A DNA stretch of 64,000 bases from an uncultured Pelagibacteraceae bacterium (GCA_902618485.1 CACNAR010000005.1:61996-125995), one strand, 5' to 3'. Positions 19,131 to 33,967 are shown, numbered from the stretch's first letter. Made by a program: numbers and translations. The notes: generated by a model not told the origin, from the letters alone.

Positions 19131-21532
19131 AAATCACATTTGACTGGCTTAAAGATCATTTAAAAACAAATTTAAAAGAAAAAAATCTTTTAGAGCAACT
19201 CACCAATGTTGGATTAGAGGTAGAGGGAGTACAAAATCTTTCTTTAGGTAAAGAACTTTTTAAAGTCGCTAAAATTATTAAAACAATAAAGCACCCAAAT
19301 GCGGATCGGCTAAAAGTTTGCGATGTTGATGTTGGAGAAAAAGAATTTAAAAAAGTTGTATGTGGAGCTGCTAATGCAGTTGAGGGACTAATTACAGTAT
19401 ATGCACCTCCAGGATCAATTATCCCAAAAACTAAAACAAAACTAGTTGTGGCTAAAATAAGAGGAGTTACCTCTTATGGTATGCTTTGCTCAGAGTTTGA
19501 ATTAAATTTATCTGACGAGAGTGATGGTATAATTGAGCTATCATCAGGATACAAAAAAATTATTGGTAAGAATTATTATTCAAAATCAAAATCTAACTTG
19601 ATTGATTTATCTATAACACCTAATAGACCAGATTGTCTTGGCATAAGAGGAATTGCAAGAGATCTAGCCGCTTCAGGTTTCGGAAAATTAATCGATTTTA
19701 AGAAAAAAAAAATTAAATCAAATAATAGACAACCTTTAAAAGTAAAAATAACAAAAGAAAAAAATCAGGGATGTAGCATGTTTGGTAGCTGTCTTATTAC
19801 TGATGTAAAGAATACTGAAAGTCCTCAATGGCTTAAGGACAAATTGATTTCAATAGGCCAAAAACCAATTTCTGCAATAGTTGATATTACAAATTATGTA
19901 ATGTTCGATCTTAATCGTCCGTTACATGCTTATGATGCTGATAAAATTGAAAAAGGTATTATTGTTCGAAATTCAAAATCAGGAGAGAAATTTACTGCTT
20001 TAGATAACAAGGATTATAAGCTGGAAGATGGAATGTGTGTAATCAGTGACCACAAAGGTGTTTTAGGGCTGGGCGGAATTATTGGTGGAACAAGATCAGG
20101 AACAGAATTAGACACAAAGAATATATTATTAGAGTCAGCTTATTTTAAACCTGGATCAATAAGGACCACGGCAAAAAAATTGAATCTTGATACTGATGCA
20201 AAGTTTAGATTTGAAAGAGGCGTTGATCCATTATCAATTGAAGATGGTTTAAATAAAGCCGCAATATTAATAAAAGAAATTTGTGGTGGTAAAATCAGTA
20301 AAATTGATATTCAAAAAATTGAAACTCATAAAACAAAAATAGTTAAATTTGATATAAATTCAGTCGAAAAAATAGCAGGTTTTAAAATTTCTACTAAAGA
20401 AATTTTTAAAATTTTGGAAAATCTTGGTTTCAAATTTAAAAAGAAAAAAAATTTTTTTGAATTGATTGTTCCATCATGGAGACCTGATATCACGCAAGAA
20501 ATAGATATTGTTGAAGAATTGGTCAGAATAAGTGGTTACGATAGAATAAGGATTATAGATCCAATCAAGGAAAGAAAGAAGTCTACTTTAAATAAATCCC
20601 AAAAATTATTTCATTTTTTACAGAGATCAATTGCTTCAAAAGGTTATATAGAAGCAATCACTTGGTCATTTACAGACTCGAATTACAATAATTATTTCAG
20701 GAATACTAAGAAAGAAATTAAGATTGTAAATCCAATAAGTACAGAATTAGATGTTTTGAGAAATTCAATATTCTCAAACTTGATAATATATATGAATAAA
20801 AATCTTGATAGAGGTTTTAAGGATTTATCAATATATGAAATTGGCCCAACTTTTAGTGGTTCTAAGCCTGGTGAACAAAATACAGTGGTATGTGGTTTGT
20901 CATCAGGAAAAAAATACAGATTATCTTGGATTGAGAAAGAGAGAAATGTTGATGTCTTCGATGTCAAAAAAGATGTAGTCCAAACTTTAATTGAGACAGG
21001 GTATAAATCAGAAGAATTTTTTATAGACAACAAAACCCCAGATTATTATCATCCTGGTAAATCTGGGAGATTATTTTTAAAAAAAGATGAAGACTTAGTA
21101 GCAGCCTATTTTGGAGAAATTCATCCTAGCATAATTAAAAAAATTGATATGAAGACAGAGTCTTTAGTAGGTTTTGAAATTTTTTTAGATAATTTAAAAT
21201 TACCAGCAAAAACCTTAAATGATCAAAAAAATAAATTTAATGTTTCAGATTATCAAAAGTCTGAAAGAGATTTTGCATTTATCATAAACAAAGATGTTAA
21301 TGCGCAAGACCTTATTAATGCTATTGCAAGTGTAGACCAGAATTTAATTAGCAATATTAGAGTTTTTGATGTTTATGAGGGTGATAATATTCCAAGAAAT
21401 CAAAAATCGATAGCGATTAGTGTTACGATCCAATCTACAGAAAAAACATTAAATGATAATGATTTAGAAAATATCAACAAATTAATCATCGAAACAGTAC
21501 AAAATAAAACTGGTGCAAAGATCCGTTCCTAA
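19127..21532 (+). CDS. pheT: phenylalanyl-tRNA synthetase beta subunit
   Basis: 801-residue partner of PheS, with the normal bacterial domain order. An EMAP-II-like tRNA-binding domain lies at about 40-150 ([13 protein letters not shown]), followed by the B3/B4 editing domain and B5 (about 400-470). A catalytic-like module follows, and a ferredoxin-fold anticodon-binding domain ends the protein ([13 protein letters not shown]). It overlaps pheS by four bases and stops five bases before the lepA ATG. Nothing suggests degeneration. Confidence 0.95.
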   Translation: MKITFDWLKDHLKTNLKEKNLLEQLTNVGLEVEGVQNLSLGKELFKVAKIIKTIKHPNADRLKVCDVDVGEKEFKKVVCGAANAVEGLITVYAPPGSIIPKTKTKLVVAKIRGVTSYGMLCSEFELNLSDESDGIIELSSGYKKIIGKNYYSKSKSNLIDLSITPNRPDCLGIRGIARDLAASGFGKLIDFKKKKIKSNNRQPLKVKITKEKNQGCSMFGSCLITDVKNTESPQWLKDKLISIGQKPISAIVDITNYVMFDLNRPLHAYDADKIEKGIIVRNSKSGEKFTALDNKDYKLEDGMCVISDHKGVLGLGGIIGGTRSGTELDTKNILLESAYFKPGSIRTTAKKLNLDTDAKFRFERGVDPLSIEDGLNKAAILIKEICGGKISKIDIQKIETHKTKIVKFDINSVEKIAGFKISTKEIFKILENLGFKFKKKKNFFELIVPSWRPDITQEIDIVEELVRISGYDRIRIIDPIKERKKSTLNKSQKLFHFLQRSIASKGYIEAITWSFTDSNYNNYFRNTKKEIKIVNPISTELDVLRNSIFSNLIIYMNKNLDRGFKDLSIYEIGPTFSGSKPGEQNTVVCGLSSGKKYRLSWIEKERNVDVFDVKKDVVQTLIETGYKSEEFFIDNKTPDYYHPGKSGRLFLKKDEDLVAAYFGEIHPSIIKKIDMKTESLVGFEIFLDNLKLPAKTLNDQKNKFNVSDYQKSERDFAFIINKDVNAQDLINAIASVDQNLISNIRVFDVYEGDNIPRNQKSIAISVTIQSTEKTLNDNDLENINKLIIETVQNKTGAKIRS

Positions 21533-21537
21533 TAAAA

Positions 21538-23346
21538 ATGTCCACAATAGATCACATAAGAAATTTCGCAATAATTGCTCATATAGACCATGGCAAATCT
21601 ACAATAGCAGATAGAATAATTCACAAATGCGGAGGATTGACAGAAAGAGAGATGAAAGCTCAAGTGTTAGATTCAATGGAGATTGAGCGAGAAAGAGGAA
21701 TAACTATCAAAGCTCAAACGGTGAAACTTAATTACAAATCTAAAAACGGTAAAGAATATATTTTGAATATAATAGATACACCTGGTCATGTGGACTTTAG
21801 TTATGAGGTAAGTAGATCTTTATATGCTTGTGAAGGCTCTATACTTATTGTTGATAGTACGCAGGGTGTAGAAGCACAGACATTAGCAAATGTCTATCAA
21901 GCTATGGATATAAATCATGAAATTATACCTGTTTTAAACAAGATTGATTTACCAGCATCAGATTTAGATAAAACAAAAAAACAAATAGAGGATGTGATTG
22001 GTATTGAAACTGAAAATGCTATTCCTTGTTCTGGCAAAACAGGTGAAGGTATAGATGAGATATTGGAACAAATAGTCAATCAGCTACCTGGACCAAAGGG
22101 AAATTTAAATCAAGATCTAAAGTGTTTGCTGGTAGATAGTTGGTATGACACTTACCTTGGGGTTGTAATTTTAGTAAGGGTAATTAATGGAAAAATAATC
22201 AAAAATATGAAAATAAAAATGCTTTCAACAAATCAAGATTACATTGTTGAAAAAGTAGGTTTATTTACGCCTAAACCAAAAGATGTGAGTGAACTTAATT
22301 CTGGAGAAATTGGATTTATAACAACCGGAATTAAAGTTTTATCAGACACGAAAGTTGGAGATACAATTTGTGATGCTTCAAAACCAATAGTTGAGGCTTT
22401 GCCAGGTTTTAAACCAAGTAAACCGGTAGTTTTTTGCGGCTTATTTCCTGTTGATAGCTCTGAATATCAAAAATTGAAAGATGGTTTAGCAAAGTTACAA
22501 CTTAATGATGCTAGCTTTTCTTATGAGGCAGAATCTTCATCGGCCTTAGGTTTAGGTTTTAGATGTGGTTTTCTTGGATTGTTGCATCTTGAAATAATAA
22601 CAGAAAGGTTAGAGAGAGAATTCGATGTTAACTTATTAACAACCACGCCAGGCGTTGTTTATAAAGTAAAACTTAACAATGGAGAAACTAAAGATTTACA
22701 AAATCCCTCAAGTTTACCTGATCCAACATTTATTAATTCGATAGAGGAACCGTGGATTAAGGCTACGATAATAACACCAGATAATTATTTGGGTTCTATA
22801 ATAAAATTGTGTCAGGATAAAAGAGGAATTCAAAAAAATCTTACCTACTCGGGTAACAGAGCTGTAATTTCTTATGAACTACCATTAAATGAAGTAGTCT
22901 TTGATTTTAATGATCGAATTAAATCTATGACAAGTGGATATGCTAGTTTTGATTATGAAATACTTGAGCACAGAGAGGGCGATCTAGTAAAACTTGGCAT
23001 TTTGGTGAACAGCGAACCAGTCGATGCTCTAGCAATGATGATTCACAAAGATTTTGCTCAAAAAACAGGCAGGGAAGTATGTGAAAAATTAAAAGACTTA
23101 ATCCCTAGACATAATTTTATGATTCCTGTCCAAGCCGCAATAGGAGGAAAAGTTATTGCAAGAGAGACAATAAAAGGATTCAAAAAAGATGTTTTAACTA
23201 AAATTCATGGCGGAGGAGCAACTGATAGAAAAAGAAAACTTTTAGAAAAACAGAAAAAAGGAAAAGCTAGATCAAAACAATTTGGTAGAGTTGAAATCCC
23301 ACAAGAGGCATTCATCGGCGTATTAAAAATAAATAAAGAAAAATAG
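21538..23346 (+). CDS. lepA: elongation factor 4 (LepA) GTPase
   Basis: Ribosome-associated translational GTPase related to EF-G, 602 residues. The G1 motif [10 protein letters not shown]2 [14 protein letters not shown]3 DTPGHVDF and G4 NKIDLP are all present. EF-G-like domains II, III and V and the unique LepA C-terminal domain follow ([19 protein letters not shown]), ending in the usual basic tail. Its presence directly after pheT, with a five-base gap, suggests read-through from the translation cluster. The next gene, a glycosyltransferase, begins the carbohydrate cassette. Confidence 0.96.
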   Translation: MSTIDHIRNFAIIAHIDHGKSTIADRIIHKCGGLTEREMKAQVLDSMEIERERGITIKAQTVKLNYKSKNGKEYILNIIDTPGHVDFSYEVSRSLYACEGSILIVDSTQGVEAQTLANVYQAMDINHEIIPVLNKIDLPASDLDKTKKQIEDVIGIETENAIPCSGKTGEGIDEILEQIVNQLPGPKGNLNQDLKCLLVDSWYDTYLGVVILVRVINGKIIKNMKIKMLSTNQDYIVEKVGLFTPKPKDVSELNSGEIGFITTGIKVLSDTKVGDTICDASKPIVEALPGFKPSKPVVFCGLFPVDSSEYQKLKDGLAKLQLNDASFSYEAESSSALGLGFRCGFLGLLHLEIITERLEREFDVNLLTTTPGVVYKVKLNNGETKDLQNPSSLPDPTFINSIEEPWIKATIITPDNYLGSIIKLCQDKRGIQKNLTYSGNRAVISYELPLNEVVFDFNDRIKSMTSGYASFDYEILEHREGDLVKLGILVNSEPVDALAMMIHKDFAQKTGREVCEKLKDLIPRHNFMIPVQAAIGGKVIARETIKGFKKDVLTKIHGGGATDRKRKLLEKQKKGKARSKQFGRVEIPQEAFIGVLKINKEK

Positions 23347-23360
23347 ATAATTAGACTTAA

Positions 23361-24182
23361 ATGATAATTGATGCCTTCCCTTTTTTTAATGAGATTGAAT
23401 TATTAGATTTAAGGTTAAATTATCTTAATAATTCAGTCGATAAATTTGTATTGGTAGAAGGTACTAAATCACACCAAGGTAAAGAAAAAAAACTATATTT
23501 TGATGAAAATAAATCTGAATTTAAAAAATATGAAAATAAAATAATTCATCATATTATTGATGATTATCCACTTATTGAAGATTTAAAAAAATTTGAACCT
23601 TTTACTTACGATTATCATACTCGCAATGGGATCGGGTATGCTTTAAAAAAATTTAAGAAATCAAGTAATGATATTTTATTAATTTCAGATGTTGATGAAA
23701 TTCCAAATTATAATTTTTTTTCAAAATTTAGAGGCAATATCACTGTATTTAAGCAATACATGTTGTATTTTCATTTAAACTTAAGATGTGTAGGTTTTGA
23801 ATTAGATTATGGAGATGGTTTGTGGGGTGGTACAAAAATGCTTTATTTAAAAAATTTTACGACAGCACAGGAAATAAGAAATATAAAACCAAAAAGATAT
23901 GGGTGGTGGCGCTTTGATAAACCAAAATTGGATTTTATTATGAATGCTGGTTGGCATTTTAGATTTTTAGGTGATGAAGAAACTTTATTTAATGAATTTA
24001 AAAATCGTGCAATTGGAACTACAGAAGAAAAATTAAATAAATATAATAAATCTGATTTAAAGAAAATTATACAAAAACAATTAGAGTTAGTGGGTGGAGA
24101 AAAATATAGTAAATTTGATTTATCGATGTTACCTGATGAAATTATTTTAAATAAAGAAAAATATAAAAAATATTTGATATAA
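23361..24182 (+). CDS. GT17-like glycosyltransferase
   Basis: 273-residue protein resembling glycosyltransferase family 17, the family of beta-1,4-mannosyl-glycoprotein N-acetylglucosaminyltransferase. Diagnostic stretches are IIDAFPFFNEIELLDLRLNY, FVLVEGTKSHQGKEK and ILLISDVDEIPN, whose DVDE is a DXD-like metal/donor site. The Trp- and Gly-rich WGGTKM and GWHFRFLG follow. No signal peptide is present, so it is probably cytosolic or membrane-peripheral. It starts the AT-rich cassette after lepA and converges on the SGNH gene across an AT-only hairpin. The sugar donor and acceptor are not known. Confidence 0.72.
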   Translation: MIIDAFPFFNEIELLDLRLNYLNNSVDKFVLVEGTKSHQGKEKKLYFDENKSEFKKYENKIIHHIIDDYPLIEDLKKFEPFTYDYHTRNGIGYALKKFKKSSNDILLISDVDEIPNYNFFSKFRGNITVFKQYMLYFHLNLRCVGFELDYGDGLWGGTKMLYLKNFTTAQEIRNIKPKRYGWWRFDKPKLDFIMNAGWHFRFLGDEETLFNEFKNRAIGTTEEKLNKYNKSDLKKIIQKQLELVGGEKYSKFDLSMLPDEIILNKEKYKKYLI

Positions 24183-24196
24183 TACAATATTAAGAG

Positions 24197-24222
24197 AAAT
24201 TTTTTGGTATTCTAAAAAATTT
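24197..24222. terminator. AT-only hairpin between convergent genes
   Basis: AAATTTTTT (24197-24205) and AAAAAATTT (24214-24222) are perfect 9-base complements with an 8-base loop. They lie between the ends of the GT17 gene (plus) and the SGNH gene (minus). In either direction the arm ends in a T run, so it could stop transcription both ways. It has no G or C in the stem and is thermodynamically weak. Confidence 0.35.
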
Positions 24223-25246
24223 AAGGAAGGATAATCTTTGTAAGTTCTGAAAAAATTATATTTGATATTTTATTTGACCCTTGTTCTGATGTATGAACAG
24301 GGTCATAAAAATCATTTATTTCACCATTATATATTTCATCTAATTTTATAACTTCGATATTATTTTCTTTTGAGAATTTTTTTGTCATTTCATTAAGTAA
24401 AAATAACTTTTCATCTTTTAAACCATTATATTTTACTTGAGTAATAAAGATAATCTTTGAATTAAATTTGTATGCTTGTTTGGTAATATTATTCAATCTT
24501 TCACTGTATCTTTGGTAAAGTATTGGATATTTATTCATTAATTTATAAGCACTATGAACTTTTTTTGCCCTATCATAATTTACGTAGATAAAATTATTTT
24601 CATAAATGTTGTCTGAGTTATTAATTTCATATTTAATCTGAACAGATTTAGAATATCTCCAAATTATCTTATTTAACAATTCAACAAAAATACTATTATT
24701 TGATATATAATCTAAAATCTTTCTGTAATTTTTTATTCCAAATGTTAAATCATATTTTAAATCTTGACCTAAAACGCTATCGTTTATTCCTGTATAAATT
24801 ATGAAGTATTCTGGTTTAAAATTCTCTAACTTTGTAAACCAATGTTTGAAATCATTAGTATGACCTCTTAGAGTTTTACCATCAACTGAGGCATTATAAA
24901 TATGAATTTTTTTGTAATTATTTTCTTTTAGTTTCAAATTTAATTTTCCTACAATAGTAACCTCTTCTGGAAGAAATCTTTCATTACCTGTGCTTCCACC
25001 TAAAAAAACATATTTTATTTTTGATAAGTTAGTAAATTCTTTACCTCTAAACCCATAAAAATTTCTTCTATAAACAAATTTGTAATTTTGATCGTTAATT
25101 TTAACTTCATAAATTTCATGTTGGTTTCTATGCTTTCTCATATGAATACCGAAATTATTTTCACTGAACCAATATCCAAAAATTAATTCAATTCCAATTA
25201 TCAGCAAAGCACTAAAAAAGAGATTATAAAGAATTATTTTTTTCAA
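24221..25246 (-). CDS. membrane-anchored SGNH/GDSL-like hydrolase
   Basis: 341-residue protein with an N-terminal membrane segment (about residues 3-25), placing the rest outside the cytoplasm. Three SGNH blocks are visible: YVFLGGSTGNERF holds the candidate nucleophile Ser (GGST in place of GDS), YTGINDSVL the block III Gly/Asn, and DFYDPVHTSEQG the Asp-His pair. Such enzymes often add or remove acyl groups on surface glycans. The start codon is TTG at 25246, immediately before the membrane segment; no ATG precedes the conserved part until residue 36. It is last in a minus-strand group of three genes. Confidence 0.68.
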   Translation of the reverse strand: MKKIILYNLFFSALLIIGIELIFGYWFSENNFGIHMRKHRNQHEIYEVKINDQNYKFVYRRNFYGFRGKEFTNLSKIKYVFLGGSTGNERFLPEEVTIVGKLNLKLKENNYKKIHIYNASVDGKTLRGHTNDFKHWFTKLENFKPEYFIIYTGINDSVLGQDLKYDLTFGIKNYRKILDYISNNSIFVELLNKIIWRYSKSVQIKYEINNSDNIYENNFIYVNYDRAKKVHSAYKLMNKYPILYQRYSERLNNITKQAYKFNSKIIFITQVKYNGLKDEKLFLLNEMTKKFSKENNIEVIKLDEIYNGEINDFYDPVHTSEQGSNKISNIIFSELTKIILP

Positions 25247-25282
25247 TATCTAAATATTATAGTTGAACATTTAAAAATTATT

Positions 25283-26653
<1,371 letters not shown>

Positions 26654-26656
26654 GAT

Positions 26657-27082
26657 TTATTTGTATTTCCCTATAAAATCTGAGCAAATTCCCAAACAAT
26701 CTATTTTTTTATAATTAACTCTTTCTGGTAAAACACAAATACTTTTGGGTAATATTTTTTTCCCAGGATATGTCCAAATATATCCTTTACTTGTAATAGT
26801 ATAATCATCTTCTTGATGCCAAAAATAATGCGCTTTAATTTGGTCTAAAGCTATTAAAGCTTCATTTGTTTTTGCGTGACACCATATTTTACTATTTAGG
26901 AGAAATCTTTTATCAATTTCAAATTGATTAAAATCGTGACCTAGAAAAAATTTGCCATTTTCAAATCTTACATCTACTTCAACATCAAACCCATTTTTCA
27001 ACGCTTCATTAATATAATCAGGACTATTTTCCTTGTCCTTTTCAATACTATTAATATTTCCTCGATGTGAAATTAAATACAT
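26657..27082 (-). CDS. short glycerophosphodiester phosphodiesterase-like protein
   Basis: 141-residue protein with the first half of the GDPD/PI-PLC-like active site. SHRGN supplies the first His, EVDVR the metal-binding Glu-Asp, and LGHD the second His. Full GDPD barrels are about 240 residues, so this is either a minimal variant or part of a barrel; no frameshift or downstream remnant is visible. It is the first gene of a minus-strand operon with the HAD-nucleotidyltransferase and SGNH genes. It probably works on the same cell-surface product. No signal peptide is seen. Confidence 0.55.
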   Translation of the reverse strand: MYLISHRGNINSIEKDKENSPDYINEALKNGFDVEVDVRFENGKFFLGHDFNQFEIDKRFLLNSKIWCHAKTNEALIALDQIKAHYFWHQEDDYTITSKGYIWTYPGKKILPKSICVLPERVNYKKIDCLGICSDFIGKYK

Positions 27083-27103
27083 ATATGTTTAATATAATCA
27101 ATT

Positions 27104-27131
27104 TTGTTTTTAATAACTATTAGATTATAAA
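27104..27131 (+). promoter_or_regulatory. candidate promoter of tRNA-Ser
   Basis: TTGTTT (27104-27109) and TATAAA (27126-27131) are separated by 16 bases and end 13 bases before the mature tRNA-Ser 5' end. This is a sigma-70-like arrangement at the expected distance. AT richness makes chance matches common here. Confidence 0.4.
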
Positions 27132-27144
27132 TTTATTATTATAT

Positions 27145-27234
27145 GGAGAGGTGGCCGAGTGGTTGAAGGCGCACGCTTGGAAAGCGTGTATAGAGGAAAC
27201 TCTATCATGGGTTCGAATCCCATTCTCTCCGCCA
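27145..27234 (+). tRNA. tRNA-Ser (anticodon GGA)
   Basis: A 90-base class II tRNA with encoded CCA. The acceptor GGAGAGG pairs with TCTCTCC. The anticodon arm is CACGC-TTGGAAA-GCGTG, giving anticodon GGA, which reads UCC and UCU. A long variable arm (TAGAGGAAACTCTA) identifies serine. The T arm is ATGGG-TTCGAAT-CCCAT and the discriminator is G. It lies between the carbohydrate cassette and gyrB, a position often used by genomic islands, but no repeat of its 3' end was found within the window. Confidence 0.96.
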
Positions 27235-27296
27235 TCAAAAAGATCAATATTTTCAGGCTTAATTCAGTCATTTTAATTCAAGCAAAATATTATAAG

Positions 27297-27326
27297 TGAA
27301 CAAATTTATTAAAAAAATGTTATAAT
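27297..27326 (+). promoter_or_regulatory. candidate promoter of gyrB
   Basis: TGAACA (27297-27302) and a perfect TATAAT (27321-27326) have an 18-base spacer. The -10 is preceded by TGT, an extended -10 context. The gyrB ATG is 22 bases downstream, leaving a leader of about 15 bases. Confidence 0.5.
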
Positions 27327-27345
27327 AATATTTTCCGAAATATAA

Positions 27346-29391
<2,046 letters not shown>

Positions 29392-29393
29392 AA

Positions 29394-30662
29394 ATGAAGT
29401 TCTTTGAGGACTCAAAGTATTATTCTCTTAAAAAATCTACATATATAAATCTAAGATGGATTGGAATTATTGGCCAATTAATTTCTGTTTATTTAGTTCA
29501 TTTTTATTTTGGTTTTAAATTTGATTTTTTTCTTGCTAATTTAGCAATTTTTTTTGGTGTATTAAGTAATTTATATTTAATCTTTATTTATAAAAAAACT
29601 CAACTATCAGATAAGTTCGCTTTACTATTTTTACTTTTTGATATTATTCAATTAACTGTTTTAATTTATTTAACCGGAGGTGCAAAAAATCCTTTTATAA
29701 CCTTTATAATTATACCAAGTATTTTTGCTTCAACTAATCTTGGATTAAAAACTAATTTATTCATAGTTTTGATAACCTGTATTATGATCATTTTTCTCAC
29801 ATTTTATGCAAGTGAGTTACCATATCCATTAGCTAACCACTTTCATATAAGTGACTATATTTATTATTCAATACCTGTTTCTTTGATTATAGCATTAATA
29901 TTTTTGAATTATTTTGCAATAATCTTTGGAAGAGAATCAAGATTAAGAAAAGAAGCTTTAAACAAAATGGAAGAAATTATGGCAAAAGAACATGAAATGT
30001 TATCTTTAGGAGGTCAAGCAGCAGCAGCAGCCCATTCTCTTGGAACGCCTTTATCGACAATTAAAATAATTTCACAAGAATTAACAAAACAATTAAAAAA
30101 TCAGAAAGATGTAATTCAGGATATTGAATTACTCTCAAGTCAGGTCGAGAGATGTAATCAAATTTTAAAAAAACTATCATTAAATCCTGATGTAGAGGAT
30201 AATTTTATTGATGAGGATGCGACTATGAGAGATTACCTTAAAGAGATAATATCCTCTTTTAAAGAAACTAGTAAAAACGAGTTTAATTTGAATTTTGAGC
30301 AAGACGCTTACTCAAAAAAAATAACCAAATCAATTGAAATAGTTTATGGTCTTAGAAATTTCATAGGTAATGCAAATAAATTTTGCAAAAGTAAAATTTA
30401 TATAAATTTAAGATCAAATACCGAAAATACTATTGTGACCATTGAGGATGATGGCGAGGGATACCCAAATGACATTCTCTCAAAAATAGGAGAACCTTAT
30501 TTGAAATCATCTGATAAAAATAGCGGATTAGGTTTAGGATTATTTATAGGAAAGACTTTATTAGAAAAAAATTTTGCCACTGTTAATTGTTGGAATTCTC
30601 AAACAAGAAGTGGAGCTGAAGTGACAATAAAGTGGAAAAATAAAGATTTGTTCAATCTTTAA
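29394..30662 (+). CDS. regB: RegB/PrrB-type redox sensor histidine kinase
   Basis: Membrane histidine kinase of 422 residues. Five to six hydrophobic segments (about 15-185) include GGAKNPF (95-101), the GGxxNPF quinone-sensing motif of RegB. The phosphoacceptor box [17 protein letters not shown] has His214. [12 protein letters not shown] holds Cys254, matching the redox-active Cys of Rhodobacter RegB. The ATPase part has DDGEGYP and [15 protein letters not shown]. RegB reads the quinone pool and phosphorylates RegA to set respiratory and carbon gene expression. No RegA or SenC gene is in the window. It starts two bases after gyrB, so the two are likely co-transcribed. The 3' end overlaps the convergent cobT by 4 bases. 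Confidence 0.85.
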   Translation: MKFFEDSKYYSLKKSTYINLRWIGIIGQLISVYLVHFYFGFKFDFFLANLAIFFGVLSNLYLIFIYKKTQLSDKFALLFLLFDIIQLTVLIYLTGGAKNPFITFIIIPSIFASTNLGLKTNLFIVLITCIMIIFLTFYASELPYPLANHFHISDYIYYSIPVSLIIALIFLNYFAIIFGRESRLRKEALNKMEEIMAKEHEMLSLGGQAAAAAHSLGTPLSTIKIISQELTKQLKNQKDVIQDIELLSSQVERCNQILKKLSLNPDVEDNFIDEDATMRDYLKEIISSFKETSKNEFNLNFEQDAYSKKITKSIEIVYGLRNFIGNANKFCKSKIYINLRSNTENTIVTIEDDGEGYPNDILSKIGEPYLKSSDKNSGLGLGLFIGKTLLEKNFATVNCWNSQTRSGAEVTIKWKNKDLFNL

Positions 30663-32458
30663 TGTAAATTCTTTTTACTTTTAAAAAGTTCACTCAATTG
30701 AGAAATCATGACATCCCCCAATTCATTGACATCTGTAATTTTTATCGCTCGATTATAGTATCTTGATACATCATGGCCTATTCCAATCGCTAAAATTTCA
30801 GTTTCAGTTTTTTCTTCGATAAATTTCACAATTTTTTTTAAGTGTTTTTCAAGAAAATCTCCTGAATTGACTGACAGAGTTGAGTCATCAACTGGTGCAC
30901 CATCGGAAATTACCATTAATATTTTCCTTTCTTCTTTTCTTTTTTTTAATCTATTAAATGCCCAGGAAATTGCTTCTCCATCAATATTTTCTTTTAATAA
31001 TCCCTCTTTTAACATTAAACCAAGATTATTTTTACATTGTCGCCAATGTGTGTCAGCCCCTTTGTAAATTATGTGTCTTAAATCATTTAATCTACCAGGT
31101 GTTTTTGGTTTACCCTCTTTATTCCAAAACTCTCTACTTTTTCCACCTTTCCAATTTTTAGTTGTGAAACCTAATATTTCAACTTTAACAGAACATCTTT
31201 CTAAAGTTCTTGATAAAATATCAGCGCAAATTGCAGCGATTGTAATTGGACGTCCTCTCATAGACCCTGAATTATCTATTAAAAGAGTAACAACAGTGTC
31301 TTTAAAATCTAAATCTTTTTCTTTTTTAAAAGATAATGAATTATAAGGGTCCATTATTATTCTTGGTAATTTTGAACTATCTAATAACCCTTCCTCTAAA
31401 TCAAACTCCCAGGCTCTATTTTGTTTTGCTAACAGCTGTCGCTGAAGTTTGTTCGCAAGTTTAGTGATAACGTCCTGGAAACTTATTAACTGCTGATCTA
31501 AAGTTTTTCTTAATTTTGAGGCTTCATCGGAGTTTTCTAAATCTTCTGCCTTCGTAATTTCATCAAACTGGGTCGTAAAAATTTTATAGTCTGTATTTAA
31601 ATCATAAATTGTTTTTTTTTTAATAATTTGTTCGTTATTTTGCTGATCAGACTCGCTATCAATTAGTTGCTCATCAAGTTTGTATTCGTCTATCTCATAT
31701 TCAGAGTCTAAACTAGCTTCGGTTTGTTCATTTTTATTTTCATCTCTAGAGTCGTCAGAATTACTGTCTTGATCATCATTGGATGGATTATTTTGACCAT
31801 CATCTTGGTTTTCTTTTCTGGTTTCCTCATTGTCCTCATTTTTAAAAATATCCATTTCTTGTAATATTTTTGAAAACTTTGAAGAATATTCATTTTGATA
31901 TTCTAAATTTTCTTTTAAAAATTCAATGTGTTTGTTCATTACTTTATCGAAGTCTTTCTGCCAAAAATTTAGCATATTATTGGTTAAAGTATTTAATTTG
32001 ACGTTTAGAAATTTCTTTAACATATACAATTCAAAAGCCTCCACTACCGGTACATCTTCTTTTGAATTTAATTGGTCTTTTCTTTTTAACTGGATTGTTT
32101 GACCATAATTTTTTTTAAGATTTTTTTCTATACCTTTCAACATTCTTGATCCCAAGCATTCATACCTTACTTTTTCTGCAATAGAATAAAGAGACTTATG
32201 TGAGGGATCTAAAGGTAAATTCTTTTTGTAAATTCCATCATTTGAGAACTTTTTTTTTAAAGCAGCAGAGTCAGACTCTGCCCTAGCTTTAATGAAATCT
32301 CCTTTTGAGTTAAGATTTTCAATATTTACAAAATTTAAATCTTTTTTATTTTTTTCATCAATATTTTTAAGACTAATATCATCAGAAATCACTCTCGCTG
32401 TTGAAGTTAAAGCTTGCTTAAGTTTTTCTCTTAAGTTTTCAGCCTTATTATTTTTCAT
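30659..32458 (-). CDS. cobT: CobT-like VWA-domain subunit
   Basis: 599-residue protein of the CobT family, known as a subunit of aerobic cobaltochelatase (CobN-CobS-CobT). A central acidic region (about 210-280, runs of Asp/Glu/Asn/Gln) separates the N-domain from a C-terminal von Willebrand A domain. The MIDAS residues are present: [12 protein letters not shown] (DxSxS), the later Thr region, and [10 protein letters not shown]. It begins one base after the cobS stop. No CobN is encoded in the window, and SAR11 bacteria are generally reported to lack cobalamin synthesis. The pair may therefore act as an AAA+/VWA remodelling module for another target. Confidence 0.88.
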   Translation of the reverse strand: MKNNKAENLREKLKQALTSTARVISDDISLKNIDEKNKKDLNFVNIENLNSKGDFIKARAESDSAALKKKFSNDGIYKKNLPLDPSHKSLYSIAEKVRYECLGSRMLKGIEKNLKKNYGQTIQLKRKDQLNSKEDVPVVEAFELYMLKKFLNVKLNTLTNNMLNFWQKDFDKVMNKHIEFLKENLEYQNEYSSKFSKILQEMDIFKNEDNEETRKENQDDGQNNPSNDDQDSNSDDSRDENKNEQTEASLDSEYEIDEYKLDEQLIDSESDQQNNEQIIKKKTIYDLNTDYKIFTTQFDEITKAEDLENSDEASKLRKTLDQQLISFQDVITKLANKLQRQLLAKQNRAWEFDLEEGLLDSSKLPRIIMDPYNSLSFKKEKDLDFKDTVVTLLIDNSGSMRGRPITIAAICADILSRTLERCSVKVEILGFTTKNWKGGKSREFWNKEGKPKTPGRLNDLRHIIYKGADTHWRQCKNNLGLMLKEGLLKENIDGEAISWAFNRLKKRKEERKILMVISDGAPVDDSTLSVNSGDFLEKHLKKIVKFIEEKTETEILAIGIGHDVSRYYNRAIKITDVNELGDVMISQLSELFKSKKNLH

Positions 32459-33433
32459 TTAAATTTGAATATTTGCTAGTGACTCTGGCAGTTCTTCTCC
32501 GAAACATCTTTGATAGTATTCAGCAATTGTATTTTTTTCAATTTCATCACATTTATTTAGAAAAGTGACTCTAAATGCGTATCCTACATCTTTAAATATT
32601 TCTGCATTTTCAGCCCAATGCAGTACTGTTCTTGGACTCATTACAGTACTTATATCTCCAGCAATAAATCCTTTTCGAGTTAAGGATGCAACTTTTATCA
32701 TATTTGAAACTTTCTCTTTTCCTTTAGGATTATTTAAAGATTTATTTTTAGCTAATATAATTTCCATTTCTTTATCTAAACTTAAGTAGTTAAGAGTTGT
32801 TACAATATTCCACCTATCCATTTGACCTTGATTTATTTGTTGTGTGCCATGGTAAAGTCCACTCGTATCACCAAGTCCTACTGTATTAGAAGTTGCAAAC
32901 AATCTAAAATATTTGTTTTGTTTTAAAACTTTATTTTTATCAAGAAGTGTAAAATTCCCTTCTGACTCAAGTACTCTCTGAATGACAAACATTACATCCG
33001 GTCTACCAGCATCATACTCATCAAAAACTAGAGCTACAGGATTTTGTATAGACCAAGGAAGGATTCCTTCTTTAAATTCAGTAACTTGTTTACCGTCTTT
33101 TAAAACAATTGCGTCTTTTCCAATCAAATCAATTCTACTTATATGACTATCAAGGTTTACTCTTATACAAGGCCAGTTCAATCTTGCAGCGATTTGTTCA
33201 ATGTGAGTAGACTTGCCAGTACCATGATAACCCTGGACCAAAACTCTCTTGTTGAAAGCAAATCCAGAAATTATTGCTAATGTTGTATCTCTGTCAAATT
33301 TGTAGTTTTTATCTATTTCAGGCACGTACTCATTTTTTTCTGAAAAAGCCACAACTTCCATTTCAGAGTCTATACCAAAAGTTTGTTTTATTGAAACTTT
33401 TATATCAGGTTGAGTGTTAATGTTAGGTGTCAA
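32459..33433 (-). CDS. cobS: CobS-like AAA+ ATPase
   Basis: 324-residue AAA+ protein of the MoxR/CobS type. Walker A is [10 protein letters not shown], Walker B is LVFDEYD, and the sensor/arginine-finger region lies around [18 protein letters not shown]. CobS forms hexamers that drive cobalt insertion together with CobT in B12-producing organisms. The predicted start is TTG at 33433, because the family N-terminus ([14 protein letters not shown]) begins soon after and the next Met is residue 25. It overlaps the upstream J-protein gene by 11 bases and abuts cobT, so the three genes form an operon. Confidence 0.9.
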   Translation of the reverse strand: MTPNINTQPDIKVSIKQTFGIDSEMEVVAFSEKNEYVPEIDKNYKFDRDTTLAIISGFAFNKRVLVQGYHGTGKSTHIEQIAARLNWPCIRVNLDSHISRIDLIGKDAIVLKDGKQVTEFKEGILPWSIQNPVALVFDEYDAGRPDVMFVIQRVLESEGNFTLLDKNKVLKQNKYFRLFATSNTVGLGDTSGLYHGTQQINQGQMDRWNIVTTLNYLSLDKEMEIILAKNKSLNNPKGKEKVSNMIKVASLTRKGFIAGDISTVMSPRTVLHWAENAEIFKDVGYAFRVTFLNKCDEIEKNTIAEYYQRCFGEELPESLANIQI

Positions 33434-33950
33434 TTTTTTCTCTATAAGTGTTTTTTAATTGGGTGTAAGCTAAAGTTATTAGTTTAAGTCTTTCTTCATA
33501 TTTTTTATTTCCTGAATTCATATCAGGGTGAAATTTTTTGACAAGTGTTTTGAATTTTTCTTGTATTTTCAACCACTTCATACCAGCTGACAATCCAAGT
33601 ATTTCAAAAGCTTTCATATCTTTGTGGTCAAATTTAAATTGACGCATATAATTGAAATCACTTTTAATTTTCTTGTTATCAAATTCATCTTTTAAGGTGT
33701 TGTTCCATAGTACCTTAAAAAAATTATCTGAGGAGCTAAAGCTCTGAGTAGGTTTATGCCAGGTCATATCTGATTTTAAAAAATTCATTATTTGATTGTC
33801 ATTCATGCCAGAAAAATAATTCCAATTTTTATTAAATTCTTTAACGTGCTTTAAGCACAACATTCTGTATCTTTTACTATTGTCTCTTTCAACTGGAGCT
33901 TTATATTCACCAATCTCTTTACAATTATTCCAATCGCAAATATTTTTCAT
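33423..33950 (-). CDS. J-domain (DnaJ-class) co-chaperone
   Basis: 175-residue protein with a C-terminal J domain (about 110-170). The HPD motif is in [11 protein letters not shown], needed to stimulate DnaK ATPase. The N-terminal half has a small Cys/His-containing part, CDWNNC and [14 protein letters not shown], seen in alphaproteobacterial J-proteins next to cobS. A longer frame opens at 33992, but the ATG at 33950 (MKNICDW) matches where the conserved region begins and avoids overlapping bolA. It heads the operon with cobS and cobT, suggesting that a chaperone step serves the CobST complex. Only 17 bases separate it from divergent bolA. Confidence 0.82.
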   Translation of the reverse strand: MKNICDWNNCKEIGEYKAPVERDNSKRYRMLCLKHVKEFNKNWNYFSGMNDNQIMNFLKSDMTWHKPTQSFSSSDNFFKVLWNNTLKDEFDNKKIKSDFNYMRQFKFDHKDMKAFEILGLSAGMKWLKIQEKFKTLVKKFHPDMNSGNKKYEERLKLITLAYTQLKNTYREKIDT

Positions 33951-33967
33951 GATATAATAAATACATA

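Noticed and set aside
27145..27234. tRNA-Ser as an attachment site of an integrated element
   Set aside because: No integrase and no second copy of the tRNA 3' end were found in the window.
31708..31893. Met/Lys-rich frame inside the acidic region of cobT
   Set aside because: It is a +1 shadow of the Asp/Glu/Asn repeat region of CobT.
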